DNA of 64,000 bases from Pedobacter sp. ok626 (lineage in GTDB: Bacteria; Bacteroidota; Bacteroidia; Sphingobacteriales; Sphingobacteriaceae). Every line of letters begins with the position of its first letter. Positions within the stretch are counted from its first letter, which is position 1. The stretch is from contig NZ_FNEX01000015.1 of assembly GCF_900100435.1 (NCBI RefSeq), forward strand, positions 62,001-126,000. The letters run 5' to 3'. The position numbers and the translations under genes are program-made. The notes under the pieces are model-generated. The model worked only from the letters and a program-made list of their open reading frames with translations, was not told the DNA's origin and did not search any database. Positions 26,147 to 35,214 of the stretch are shown in pieces.

Positions 26147-27527
26147 TTTCACCTTTACCACCGCCGCCAAGCGCTCTATACAACCCAATCACAGCCTGCC
26201 ACTGCTGCAATTTATCATCAACTCCTTCCAATTGTGCCGATAACAAATTCTGTTCAGAGGTAAGTACATCTGTATAATTTGTAGCCGAACTATAGCGCAA
26301 TAACTTCTTTGTAAAATCAACTGACTTTTCTAATGCGGCCAATTGCTTTACTCTGATCCTTTCTTGTTCGACAGCAGTTTGATAAGCGTATAATGCATTG
26401 GAGACTTCCTCTCCGGCTTTTAACAGAGATCCTTGAAATACCAATGCTGCTTCCTGTTGAGCCGCCTTTGCAGTAATTAGCCTGGCTTTATTTGCTCCTT
26501 TATTAAAGATGGGCTGTGCAATTCCAGCTGCGATATTACCAAATAAGCCATCTGGAGTCAACCAATCTTTTAGGCTAAAGCTGGTAAAACCTCCAGAAGC
26601 CGTTAAAGTAAGAGAAGGATAAAATAGTTTACGCGCTACATTTGTATTTTCAAACGCAGCCATAAAAGCATATTCTGCTTGTTTCACATCGGGCCTGTTT
26701 TGCAACAACTGTACAGGCAAACCAACTTTAAGATCGACCAATAATTGCTGATCATTTAAGGAAGCTCTATTAATCGTAGCTGATGGCCTTGCCAACAGCA
26801 CATTTAAGGAGTTTTCAGTTTCTCTGATTTGTCGCTTTAATTTTGGGATAGCCACTTCAGCAGCATATTGGCTGGCTTCACTTTGCACCTCAGCCGCTCC
26901 GGTTACTACATTAGCGGCTTTTAAAGACTTCATTGTACGCACATCTGTTTTTCTATTATTGACAGTTTGTTCTAAGATCAACAGTTGCTGATCTAAAGCC
27001 AATAAAGTAAAATAACGATTACTGACCTCGGCAATCAGCTGAGTTTGCACAGCTTTACGCGCTTCTTCGGTCTGCAGCAGATTGGCCAATGCAGCTTTTT
27101 TAGCACTCTTTAACTTACCCCATATATCAGTTTCCCAAGTTGAGGTTAAGCCCAAATCATATTGCGTAGTGGAACTAATAATTCCGAATCCCTGTGGGAA
27201 GGCCAATTTGGATTGTTTAATGCTGGCATTACCATTCAAGTCGGGTAAAAAGGCCGACTTGCTCTGCTGAAAGCCAGCTTTTGCAGCTATGATACGTTCG
27301 TATGCTATCTTCAGATTTATATTTTGTTGTAACCCTTCAGCAATCAAACCATTTAGTATGGTATCAGCAAACAACTTGTTCCAGTGTAAAGAGGCTATAT
27401 TAGTGGTATCTACAGACTCATGATCCCTATATAGCTTTGTGGTATTTAACGCTGGTCTTTGATACTCCTTCGATAGCTTGCAGGAAGCAAGCACGAGAAG
27501 CAACATTAATCCTATGTATGATTTCAT
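26142..27527 (-). CDS. outer-membrane efflux lipoprotein, NodT/OprM type (pump 2)
   Basis: This 461-residue protein has a lipobox LASC (then KLSK), which marks it as the lipidated OprM-like type, unlike the pump 1 channel. The YQRPALN start, the LLQNRPDVKQAEYAF motif and the duplicated helix-barrel repeats are typical of the NodT family. It is the last gene of the MFP-RND-OMF operon, 20 bp after the permease. Its last codons and stop lie in the repeat element. Confidence 0.93.
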   Translation of the reverse strand: MKSYIGLMLLLVLASCKLSKEYQRPALNTTKLYRDHESVDTTNIASLHWNKLFADTILNGLIAEGLQQNINLKIAYERIIAAKAGFQQSKSAFLPDLNGNASIKQSKLAFPQGFGIISSTTQYDLGLTSTWETDIWGKLKSAKKAALANLLQTEEARKAVQTQLIAEVSNRYFTLLALDQQLLILEQTVNNRKTDVRTMKSLKAANVVTGAAEVQSEASQYAAEVAIPKLKRQIRETENSLNVLLARPSATINRASLNDQQLLVDLKVGLPVQLLQNRPDVKQAEYAFMAAFENTNVARKLFYPSLTLTASGGFTSFSLKDWLTPDGLFGNIAAGIAQPIFNKGANKARLITAKAAQQEAALVFQGSLLKAGEEVSNALYAYQTAVEQERIRVKQLAALEKSVDFTKKLLRYSSATNYTDVLTSEQNLLSAQLEGVDDKLQQWQAVIGLYRALGGGGKGEN

Positions 27528-27547
27528 TTTCTTTTTTCTTTATTGAC

Positions 27548-30500
27548 TTATTCAATTTCATTGGTTTTTGCGGTACCTGAGATCTTTTCCTGTAAGGATT
27601 GAAAAACGACAAACAATACAGGGATTACAAATACGCCAAATATGGTCCCAATCAGCATACCACCTACAGCAGCCGTTCCGATAGAGCGATTACTGATTGC
27701 ACCTGCACCCGTTGCAAGCATTAAAGGCAATAAGCCGAAAATGAAAGCAAAAGAAGTCATCAGGATTGGTCGTAACCTGGCCGTTGCGCCACCTATAGCA
27801 GATTGAACAAGACTTCTGCCACTCAATCGGTGCATCAGTGCAAACTCAACAATCAGGATTGCATTTTTTGCCAATAGACCGATCAACATAATCAGACTGA
27901 TTTGCAGAAATATATTGTTGTCTAAGCCAAATAACCGGGCAAACAAGAATGCTCCTGCCAAACCGATCGGTAAGGATAACAACACCGAGAAAGGCAAAAT
28001 ATAACTCTTATACTGTGCACTCAATAGGAAATAAATAAAGAGCAGGCTCAGTATAAAAATTAGCAAAGTCTGGTTTCCACTAGATAATTCTTCCAACGTT
28101 AAACCAGAGAATTCAAAGGTATACCCTTGTGGCAAAGTTTCTGCTGCAACTTCCTGAATAGCCTTGATCGCATCACCAGAACTGTATCCTGGTTTTGGCG
28201 CACCGTTTACGGCGCCTGCTGTAAACAGATTAAAACGGTTAATAAACTCAGGACCATAGGTTTTTTTCAGTGTGATAAAACCAGAAATCGGCGCCATTAC
28301 CCCTTGATCATTTCTAACGAAAATTTTGCTTAATGCTTCTTTGTTACTTCTTTGCGAAGCTTCCGCCTGGATCATTACTTTGTATTGTTTACCAAAACGA
28401 TTAAAATCAGAGGCATAAATACCACCTAAATAACCTTGCAAAGTTTCCAATACCGTATTTACAGCAACCCCCGCCTCTTTACATTTGGCTACATTTACAC
28501 TTACCTCGTATTGCGGGAAGCCAGTATTATAAGAAGTGGCTGCATACATAATTTCAGGGCGCTGATTAAGTGTCCCCATAAACTTGCCTATTACGGCATC
28601 AAAGGCTTTATAACTTCCGCCGGTTTTATCTTGTAACTGGAATTCAAAACCATCATTGTTTCCAAATCCCTGTAAGGTTGGCGCTGCAAAAAATATAATA
28701 TTAGCACCTTTAATTTCAGCGGTCTTAGCAAACAATTGCCCAACAATACTCTTAATATCCTGTCCTTTTTTTGTCCGCTCTTTCCATGGTTTCAAACGAA
28801 TAAAGATGGCTGCGTATGAACTTCCGGTACCACTCATCAAATCCATTCCCGCAAGTCTGGACGACAGTTCGACTTCAGGAATAGAGCGTGCAATACTATC
28901 GATCTGATCTGCAATGATCTCTGTGCGTTCCAACGAAGTCGCTGGCGGAAGAATTACGTTTCCGTAAATAGATCCACTATCCTCATTGGGAACAAAACCC
29001 GTCGGTGTTGTTTTAACCAAAAACCAAAACAACAAAGAGAATAAGGCGATACCAGCAAATGCCAGCCATTTTTTGTTGATCAAGAAAATCACCGATTTTT
29101 TATATCGATTGGTCATAACGCTGAACGAAGCATTAAAACTATCATAAAACCGCTGCATAAATCCCTTTTTAGGTTGATCATGAGCATGATGAGGCTTAAG
29201 TAATAAGGCACATAGAGCAGGACTCAAAGTCAATGCATTAACAGCGGAAATAATGATCGCTACGGCTAGTGTTAACCCAAATTGTTTATAAAACACACCT
29301 ACAGACCCCGTCACAAAGGTTACGGGAATAAACACAGCCGCCATAATCAACGTAATGGAAATGATCGCAGAACTGATCTCGCTCATGGCATGCATAGTCG
29401 CTTTCTTAGCCGATTTCGCCCCCTGATCGAGTTTTGCATGCACTGCTTCTACCACTACAATGGCATCATCTACTACAATACCTATAGCGAGTACCAAAGC
29501 AAATAAAGTCAACAAGTTAATGGTAAAATCGAACAACTTCAGGAAAAAGAAAGTTCCGATAATGGCCACTGGTACTGCAATAGCCGGAATCAAGGTTGAA
29601 CGAAAATCCTGTAAGAAAATAAACACCACTATGAATACCAGGATAAAGGCCTCAATAATCGTAAAGATCAGTTTAGAGATTGATGCATCCAGAAACTCGT
29701 TAGCATTGGCAAACACCCCGACCTTAATCCCTTTGGGGAAACTTTTCTCTGCATCTTTTAAGATCTTTTCACATTGCTTAATGATATCATGCGCATTCGA
29801 TCCGGAAGTCTGACTCACGGCCACATAGGGCGATTCCTGTCCTTGCGCAGTCAAAGTACTTGAATAGATAAATGAGCCAAGATTGATATCAGCTACGTCC
29901 TTTAATTTAAGTACCTGTCCGCTCCCAACCGATTTCAGAATAATTTGCTCAAACTCTACAGCCTTTTCGAAGCGACCAGTATATTTTAGCGTATACTGAA
30001 AACTCTGATTGCTGTTCTCTCCCACCTTACCTGGGGCAGCTTCAATATTTTGTTCTGCAAGTGCTTTTACAATATCGCCAGGAATAAGACCATAAGCGGC
30101 CATCGCATCAGGTTTTAACCAGATTCGCATACTATAATCTTTACCGCCATAAACTTGTGCATCTCCAATTCCCTGAATCCTTTTGATCTGAGGAATGATA
30201 TTGATCTTTAAATAATTATCCAGGAATTTCTGGTCATACTTTCCATCTTCGCTATACAACAGAAAGCTGAACACCTCACTATTCAATCTTTTACTGGTCG
30301 TGATTCCCATTTTAATTACCTCAGCAGGCAATAAACTAGTTGCTTTAGTGATCCTGTTCTGCACATTGATGGCAGCCATATCCGGATCTGTACCCTGCTT
30401 AAAATTAATGGTGATACTCGCACTGCCGTCGTTACTGGCTTTGGAGGTCATATAAGTCATGTTCTCCACCCCATTGATTTGCTCCTCTAGCGGGGTAATC

Positions 30501-30682
30501 ACACTCTTCATCACTACATCAGCACTGGCGCCCTGGTAGGATGTACTGACCTCAACTGCCGGAGGTGCGATATCAGGATATTGGGAAATGGGCAGGGAGG
30601 ACAAGCCCAGCAAGCCCAACATGACAATGATCACCGATATTACTGTAGATAATACCGGATTGTCTATAAACTTCTTTAACAT
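27548..30682 (-). CDS. RND multidrug efflux permease, HAE1/AcrB type (pump 2)
   Basis: This 1044-residue protein begins MLKKFIDNPVLSTVISVIIV. It has the proton-relay motif IGIVVDDAIVVVEA in helix 4, IGLLAKNAILIVEFA in helix 10, GFVPNEDSGSIYG in the second periplasmic loop, and 12 expected membrane helices. It is a paralogue of the pump 1 permease but clearly distinct in sequence. It lies in the middle of the operon, with 30 bp to the MFP gene and 20 bp to the OMF gene. Substrates unknown. Confidence 0.95.
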   Translation of the reverse strand: MLKKFIDNPVLSTVISVIIVMLGLLGLSSLPISQYPDIAPPAVEVSTSYQGASADVVMKSVITPLEEQINGVENMTYMTSKASNDGSASITINFKQGTDPDMAAINVQNRITKATSLLPAEVIKMGITTSKRLNSEVFSFLLYSEDGKYDQKFLDNYLKINIIPQIKRIQGIGDAQVYGGKDYSMRIWLKPDAMAAYGLIPGDIVKALAEQNIEAAPGKVGENSNQSFQYTLKYTGRFEKAVEFEQIILKSVGSGQVLKLKDVADINLGSFIYSSTLTAQGQESPYVAVSQTSGSNAHDIIKQCEKILKDAEKSFPKGIKVGVFANANEFLDASISKLIFTIIEAFILVFIVVFIFLQDFRSTLIPAIAVPVAIIGTFFFLKLFDFTINLLTLFALVLAIGIVVDDAIVVVEAVHAKLDQGAKSAKKATMHAMSEISSAIISITLIMAAVFIPVTFVTGSVGVFYKQFGLTLAVAIIISAVNALTLSPALCALLLKPHHAHDQPKKGFMQRFYDSFNASFSVMTNRYKKSVIFLINKKWLAFAGIALFSLLFWFLVKTTPTGFVPNEDSGSIYGNVILPPATSLERTEIIADQIDSIARSIPEVELSSRLAGMDLMSGTGSSYAAIFIRLKPWKERTKKGQDIKSIVGQLFAKTAEIKGANIIFFAAPTLQGFGNNDGFEFQLQDKTGGSYKAFDAVIGKFMGTLNQRPEIMYAATSYNTGFPQYEVSVNVAKCKEAGVAVNTVLETLQGYLGGIYASDFNRFGKQYKVMIQAEASQRSNKEALSKIFVRNDQGVMAPISGFITLKKTYGPEFINRFNLFTAGAVNGAPKPGYSSGDAIKAIQEVAAETLPQGYTFEFSGLTLEELSSGNQTLLIFILSLLFIYFLLSAQYKSYILPFSVLLSLPIGLAGAFLFARLFGLDNNIFLQISLIMLIGLLAKNAILIVEFALMHRLSGRSLVQSAIGGATARLRPILMTSFAFIFGLLPLMLATGAGAISNRSIGTAAVGGMLIGTIFGVFVIPVLFVVFQSLQEKISGTAKTNEIE

Positions 30683-30712
30683 GGTTATTTTGTATTTCGT
30701 ATAAAATCTTAT

Positions 30713-31834
30713 CTATTTTTTAGCAATCAGGGCTTTGATTTTCGTTCCCTCTTTCAGGCTCCCCATTCCTTCCGTCACCACCTGATCGCCGGCATTTAGG
30801 CCTTTCTTCACCACATAAAATTCACCGGAAGGAATGTCCATGATCTCTATTTCAATAGGCTTTACTACTCCATCTTTGGTTACTACTACAGCCATCAGCT
30901 TTTCCTGCATTTCATAGGTAGCGCTGGCCGGGATAAGCACAGCATCTTTTACTGGCATAGGGATCCTGATGGTTGCACTAGCTCCACTTCTAATCACTCC
31001 CTCAGCATTAGGAAATCCGGCTCTTAAATTCACCGCACCGGTTTCTGTGTTGATCAATCCACCAATACTTTCCATATGTCCTTTGTCCTTATAAATCGTA
31101 CCGTTGGCCAGTAAAAGTGTAACCGCAGGGAAGTGTTTTAGCTTATCCGCCATACTTTTACCTGTAAAACTTTCCGCGAAGTCTAAAAACTGTTTCTCAT
31201 TAAAAGAGAAATAAGCAAAAACATGAGCAATGTTGGATACTGTAGTCAATGGCTGTGGCGAAGCACCGCTAACCAAGCTTCCTGTCTTATATGGTATAGC
31301 GCCCACTACACCGTCAGCTGGGCTATTAATCTGCGTGTAACCCAAATTGGTACGTGCATTTGCAAGACTAGCTTTAGCTTGCGCAAGCGCAGCTTCTTTA
31401 GCATGTAAATTAAAATTAGCCGATTTCAATTCGTAATCGCTCACTATCCCCTCTTTTACAAGTGGTAAAGTTTTTTCGACTTGCATTTTTGCGGTATTCA
31501 CTTCCGCCTCCGCATTTTTAATCGCAGCAGCAGCTGTTCTTACTTCCTGCTCGTATTGTGGCGCATTGATTCGGAATAAAGGCTGCCCTTTTTTCACTGA
31601 TGCACCTTCATCCACAAAAATCTGCGCGACAAAGCCGTCGACTTTCGGACGAATCTCTACATTTTGCTGTCCCTGAATAGTAGCTGGGTATTCCGTATTT
31701 ATAATGGCCTCACGCCGTTCAATCGTCGTTACAGGATATTCCTGAATACTTTCTACCTGAGTCGTTTGCTGCTCAGGTCCACATGCCTGTAAAAAAAGCA
31801 GTGTTATTAATAATGGTAATTGTATTGATTTCAT
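30713..31834 (-). CDS. RND periplasmic adaptor lipoprotein (pump 2)
   Basis: This 373-residue protein has a lipobox LQAC (then GPEQ). The lipoyl halves are KVDGFVAQIFVDEGASVKKGQPLF and the later SPADGVVGAIPYKTGSLVSG, with a helical hairpin between them (about 90-160). It is the first gene of the operon and is divergent, at 329 bp, from the cysteine-cluster regulator. A half-site similar to that regulator's operator (TTGTTTTAT) lies at 31846-31854, just before its ATG. Confidence 0.93.
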   Translation of the reverse strand: MKSIQLPLLITLLFLQACGPEQQTTQVESIQEYPVTTIERREAIINTEYPATIQGQQNVEIRPKVDGFVAQIFVDEGASVKKGQPLFRINAPQYEQEVRTAAAAIKNAEAEVNTAKMQVEKTLPLVKEGIVSDYELKSANFNLHAKEAALAQAKASLANARTNLGYTQINSPADGVVGAIPYKTGSLVSGASPQPLTTVSNIAHVFAYFSFNEKQFLDFAESFTGKSMADKLKHFPAVTLLLANGTIYKDKGHMESIGGLINTETGAVNLRAGFPNAEGVIRSGASATIRIPMPVKDAVLIPASATYEMQEKLMAVVVTKDGVVKPIEIEIMDIPSGEFYVVKKGLNAGDQVVTEGMGSLKEGTKIKALIAKK

Positions 31835-31845
31835 AATGACAGTAT

Positions 31846-31854
31846 TTGTTTTAT
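31846..31854. promoter_or_regulatory. operator-like half-site before pump 2
   Basis: TTGTTTTAT equals 9 bases of the perfect operator arm at 32149-32158. It lies 12 bp before the adaptor gene, which suggests that the divergent regulator also binds here. Confidence 0.4.
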
Positions 31855-32120
31855 GTATTAGTTAAAAAATAGCCGTAAGAATCCCAGTACTCCCAAAAAC
31901 ATCAGGTTTCAGGGCAGTCGGCTGCAATTAAAATGTTACTGGATACCCGCTAAGGCCAGGTTAATATAGCGGCGGTCCGGTAGGCTGAAGAAAAAAGGAA
32001 TTGAGGTAATAAAAATCCATTGTTGTCTGTTTTAAGTAATTAATACAAATAATAGGGATTACATCACCGTGCATGGAGAAATTATAATTCCTGATATTCT
32101 TATAAGTTCAGCAAAGTTAG

Positions 32121-32128
32121 TACTTTTG
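32121..32128 (+). promoter_or_regulatory. -7 element of the regulator gene
   Basis: TACTTTTG matches TAnnTTTG and ends 2 bp before the palindromic operator, 36 bp before the ATG. A repressor bound to the operator would cover the transcription start. Confidence 0.5.
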
Positions 32129-32130
32129 TT

Positions 32131-32158
32131 AATAAAACAACTAAACACTTGTTTTATT
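32131..32158. promoter_or_regulatory. perfect palindromic operator
   Basis: AATAAAACAA and TTGTTTTATT form a perfect 10-bp inverted repeat with an 8-bp spacer, directly between the -7 element and the ATG at 32164. Its position fits autoregulation by the product of the gene that follows. Confidence 0.75.
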
Positions 32159-32163
32159 AGATT

Positions 32164-32775
32164 ATGAAGACAAATCGTTTTTTAATGTTACTGAAGACTC
32201 GTGGTGCTTTAACTTCCGCGGACATATCTAAAGAACTGGGAATCACTAGTGAAGGAGCCAGACTTCAATTGCTTAAGCTTACGGAAGAAGGTTTAATACA
32301 ATCTACCCATGAGTCAAGGGGAGTTGGCAGACCTACCCAATACTTCAGTTTAACTGAGCTTGGTAACAAAGGCTTTCCAGACACCCATGCGGAACTTACG
32401 GTGAAATTGATCCAGCAAATTAAAGAAACGCTAGGAGAAGAAGCCCTCCAAACAATTATATCAGCTGGCGAGCAAAAAGCCAAGCAACGATACAGTCAAC
32501 AATTACAACAATCAACTACATTAGAAGAAAGAATACAACAACTGGTAAACATCCGAACAGCGGAAGGTTACATGGCCGAATACAGCAAGGATGAAAAGGG
32601 TTACCTGTTGATTGAAAACCACTGCCCTATTTGCGCAGCAGCACAAATTTGTCAAGGTTTTTGTACTTCAGAGCTCAATACATTTAAGTTTGTACTCGGA
32701 GAAGATGTCAATATCACGAGAGTGAATCATATTATTGCCGGGGATAGGCGATGCGCTTATAGGATTCAAAATTAG
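32164..32775 (+). CDS. winged-helix regulator with C-terminal cysteine cluster (SufR-like)
   Basis: This 203-residue protein has an N-terminal winged helix (about 8-70, LTSADISKELGITSEGARLQLLKL, then RGVGRPTQYFSLTE). The C-terminal domain has ENHCPICAAAQICQGFCTSE and a later RRCAYRI, giving up to five cysteines. This plan resembles SufR-type regulators, in which such cysteines bind an iron-sulfur cluster, and other redox-sensing members of the group. It is divergent from pump 2 and has a perfect operator at its own start. Its stop codon is provided by repeat copy B. The role as a repressor is inferred from position. Confidence 0.85.
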   Translation: MKTNRFLMLLKTRGALTSADISKELGITSEGARLQLLKLTEEGLIQSTHESRGVGRPTQYFSLTELGNKGFPDTHAELTVKLIQQIKETLGEEALQTIISAGEQKAKQRYSQQLQQSTTLEERIQQLVNIRTAEGYMAEYSKDEKGYLLIENHCPICAAAQICQGFCTSELNTFKFVLGEDVNITRVNHIIAGDRRCAYRIQN

Positions 32776-32895
32776 CCATTCTGTTCAGAGTCTGGATCTT
32801 TTGCCTGAAAAAGGCAAAATCTCCTAAGTCTCTTCACAGAAGGCAAATTTTGTGTCAGCATGATGCAGAAGGCAATTTTGCTTATAGCATGATGC
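32765..32895. repeat. palindromic intergenic element, copy B (left arm only)
   Basis: It shares TTCAAAATTAGCCATTCT and CAGAGTCTGG with copy A, then the mini-hairpin TTTTGCC-TGAAAAA-GGCAAAA and the CTCTTCACAGAAGGCAAATTTTG stretch. The right arm is missing. Instead a 29-31 bp stretch (AGAAGGCAA...CATGATGC) occurs twice in tandem (about 32837-32895). It lies between the convergent regulator and FAD-oxidoreductase genes and supplies the TAG stop of the regulator. Confidence 0.8.
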
Positions 32896-35172
32896 TTAGT
32901 GGCATCTTACTGAGAATAATGCTGCTGGTGTACTTTGAGATGGATGCACCAGGTTTATAGTAATACTATCAGTATGTATTGGTTCATTTAGTACAATAAT
33001 ATTTTTGGTTTGATAGTTATCTTTCTTGGTATATATAATGTTTCCATTGCTATCTTTAATCTCATAATTTCTCACACAAAAAGGCATCACATTTTCCGGA
33101 TGGCCCATCAATACCGATTCCATTGGATGATCATAATCCGTGTCAAAAAACAATTCAATAGTCCTTATTTTCTGTTCTTTATCCCATTTTAAGTTGAGTG
33201 ATGGCTTAGGATCCGCTAATGCAGCAACCCAGGCATTAGGTGTTGTGGTCGGTCTAAAAACTCCTGATTTAATATTTTCTGCGGCAAATTTAGAAAGTCC
33301 AGGTTCTACCTGGATGGCCAGATTGTGACCTTCTGGCCTACGCTGTGGACACCAAAACTCAAATTCGTCAACACCAATATCTTCCGCTGGCGTTTGCTTG
33401 CCATAATTAGACACCGCTTTGTTCACGAGGTTAAATACAGAAAGCACTCCAGTAATACGATGTTCAGAATGATAGATTTTCACCGAGGGATTTTTGTGTA
33501 TTACGATAAACACATATGCATCTTCGACTAATGTCGCAGCAAAATCCACATGCAAACGGTTCTCGCCCGGTACAATCGTCAATACTTTCTTCTCCAATAT
33601 CACATCCGGCGTATAGTTACCCGATTTTCCGCTAATACGCAGCTCTACATCAAGTGTCGTATCCACTGATGATTCCGCATAGAAAGTAACCTGAGGCACT
33701 TTACCTTTATTCAATGGCAGCATTTGTGCGACAGACACATCCAGATCTTTCAATATATCTAAAGGCAATTTATTCAAAACGTATTCACTTGATGCAGAAA
33801 CTTCAGCAGATTGCACAAGATCCTCATCATCTGCCAACTCAAATCCAGGGATATGCTGACCACTTTTCAACAATTCCTTTTGCAGATCTTCCATAAAGTT
33901 TTTAGGCAATAAATCTGCTGGGTTTAGCTCATGCTTGTTGGCCAGAAATGCAGCCATCCCTACAGCCTGACCTACATGCGCTGCAGTGGCCATTACTCTC
34001 GTTGATGCGAATGCCACATGTGAAGCACTAATAATCCTTCCAGCAAAGAAAAGATTCTTGATGTTTCTGCTGTATAAACAACGATAAGGGATTTGATAAA
34101 TGCCTTTACTGTGCCATTGATTACAGCCTGGTTTTTCACTAAAGACACCATCAGCAGGATGGAGATCTATTGACCAGCCCCCGAATGCTACTGCATCTGT
34201 GTGGGTATTTTGAGAAACCACATCTTGCTGACGAAGTATATAATCTCCTTCAAATCGACGGCTCTCTCTTTTCCCTGGAATAGTGCCTACCCATTCCAAT
34301 GTCATGGTTTCTGCTTCAGGAAATTCACCCGAATTTTTAATGTAATCCCATACACCATAGACTACTCTCCAAAGTTCCCACTTAATCTTTTCAGTATCAT
34401 GTACAGTATCTAGCCTTCCACCATATTCAAGCCACCATAATTTACAGCCATATTCTTTGGCATTAAAGCTTTTGAAACGTGGAATTTCCTTCGTAATGTC
34501 TTTTAGTGCAAAATCTGGCGCCACAAATTTCACTGGCTTACCTGTATCCTTACTGTAAAAATAAAGACTGTGCCCCAGGAGTTCGCCATACTCAGTACTT
34601 GGTGCAAATTTCTCCCCGAATTCCTCTTTACTTTCAGCACCCATCCTAAAGGCCGCTCCCGCTAAAAAGCCAACAATTCCATCTCCAGATGCATCACAGA
34701 ACAAAGGTGCTTCAATGATATATTCGGTTGAATTTTGGCTACAAAAAGCTTTTACCGATGAGATGGTATCCTTATCTGATTTATGAACCTCATAAACTAC
34801 AGTATTTAACAAAAGAGTAATATTAGGCTCAGCAGCTATCTTATCTAATAAGATGGTATCAAAAATTAAGGCATTACCTTCTTTATTTCTATAAGTATTC
34901 TCTACCAAAATCTCATCAACAACACCACCTTCCCTACTCCATCGGTTGTTATTCCCCATGTGTGAAGTAGCGCCAAGGATCCATAATCGAACTTCACTAG
35001 ACGAGTTTCCGCCTAAAACGGGCCGATCTTGCACAAGAACAACTTTGAGACCTTTACGCGCAGCAGTAATCGCTGAGCAAACCCCAGACAATCCGCCTCC
35101 AACTACTAAAAACGCTGTACTTAATTTTTCAGATACCAAGCTACGGGCATCTGTTCCTTCTGATTTTATCAT
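32896..35172 (-). CDS. FAD-dependent oxidoreductase with C-terminal beta domain
   Basis: This 758-residue protein has an N-terminal Rossmann motif VVGGGLSGVCSAI (about 23-35), then QDRPVLGGNSSSEVR, PLFCDASGDGIVGFLAGA and, around residue 395, NLFFAGRIISASHVAF. This is the FAD_oxidored group, which also includes enzymes near carbohydrate-utilisation genes. The last 300 residues form beta-rich domains. No signal peptide is seen. It is the last gene of a three-gene minus-strand set with a symporter and an SGNH hydrolase (42 bp gap to the symporter). The likely role is oxidation of an imported organic substrate, whose nature is unknown. Confidence 0.85.
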   Translation of the reverse strand: MIKSEGTDARSLVSEKLSTAFLVVGGGLSGVCSAITAARKGLKVVLVQDRPVLGGNSSSEVRLWILGATSHMGNNNRWSREGGVVDEILVENTYRNKEGNALIFDTILLDKIAAEPNITLLLNTVVYEVHKSDKDTISSVKAFCSQNSTEYIIEAPLFCDASGDGIVGFLAGAAFRMGAESKEEFGEKFAPSTEYGELLGHSLYFYSKDTGKPVKFVAPDFALKDITKEIPRFKSFNAKEYGCKLWWLEYGGRLDTVHDTEKIKWELWRVVYGVWDYIKNSGEFPEAETMTLEWVGTIPGKRESRRFEGDYILRQQDVVSQNTHTDAVAFGGWSIDLHPADGVFSEKPGCNQWHSKGIYQIPYRCLYSRNIKNLFFAGRIISASHVAFASTRVMATAAHVGQAVGMAAFLANKHELNPADLLPKNFMEDLQKELLKSGQHIPGFELADDEDLVQSAEVSASSEYVLNKLPLDILKDLDVSVAQMLPLNKGKVPQVTFYAESSVDTTLDVELRISGKSGNYTPDVILEKKVLTIVPGENRLHVDFAATLVEDAYVFIVIHKNPSVKIYHSEHRITGVLSVFNLVNKAVSNYGKQTPAEDIGVDEFEFWCPQRRPEGHNLAIQVEPGLSKFAAENIKSGVFRPTTTPNAWVAALADPKPSLNLKWDKEQKIRTIELFFDTDYDHPMESVLMGHPENVMPFCVRNYEIKDSNGNIIYTKKDNYQTKNIIVLNEPIHTDSITINLVHPSQSTPAALFSVRCH

Positions 35173-35214
35173 AGTAAATATTTGGGTGAACCCAATAATG
35201 TTATAGATTTTATA

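Noticed and set aside
15403..31834. Two RND operons considered as a recent tandem duplication
   Set aside because: The gene order differs, the outer-membrane channels are of different types and the permeases are clearly diverged. They are old paralogues.
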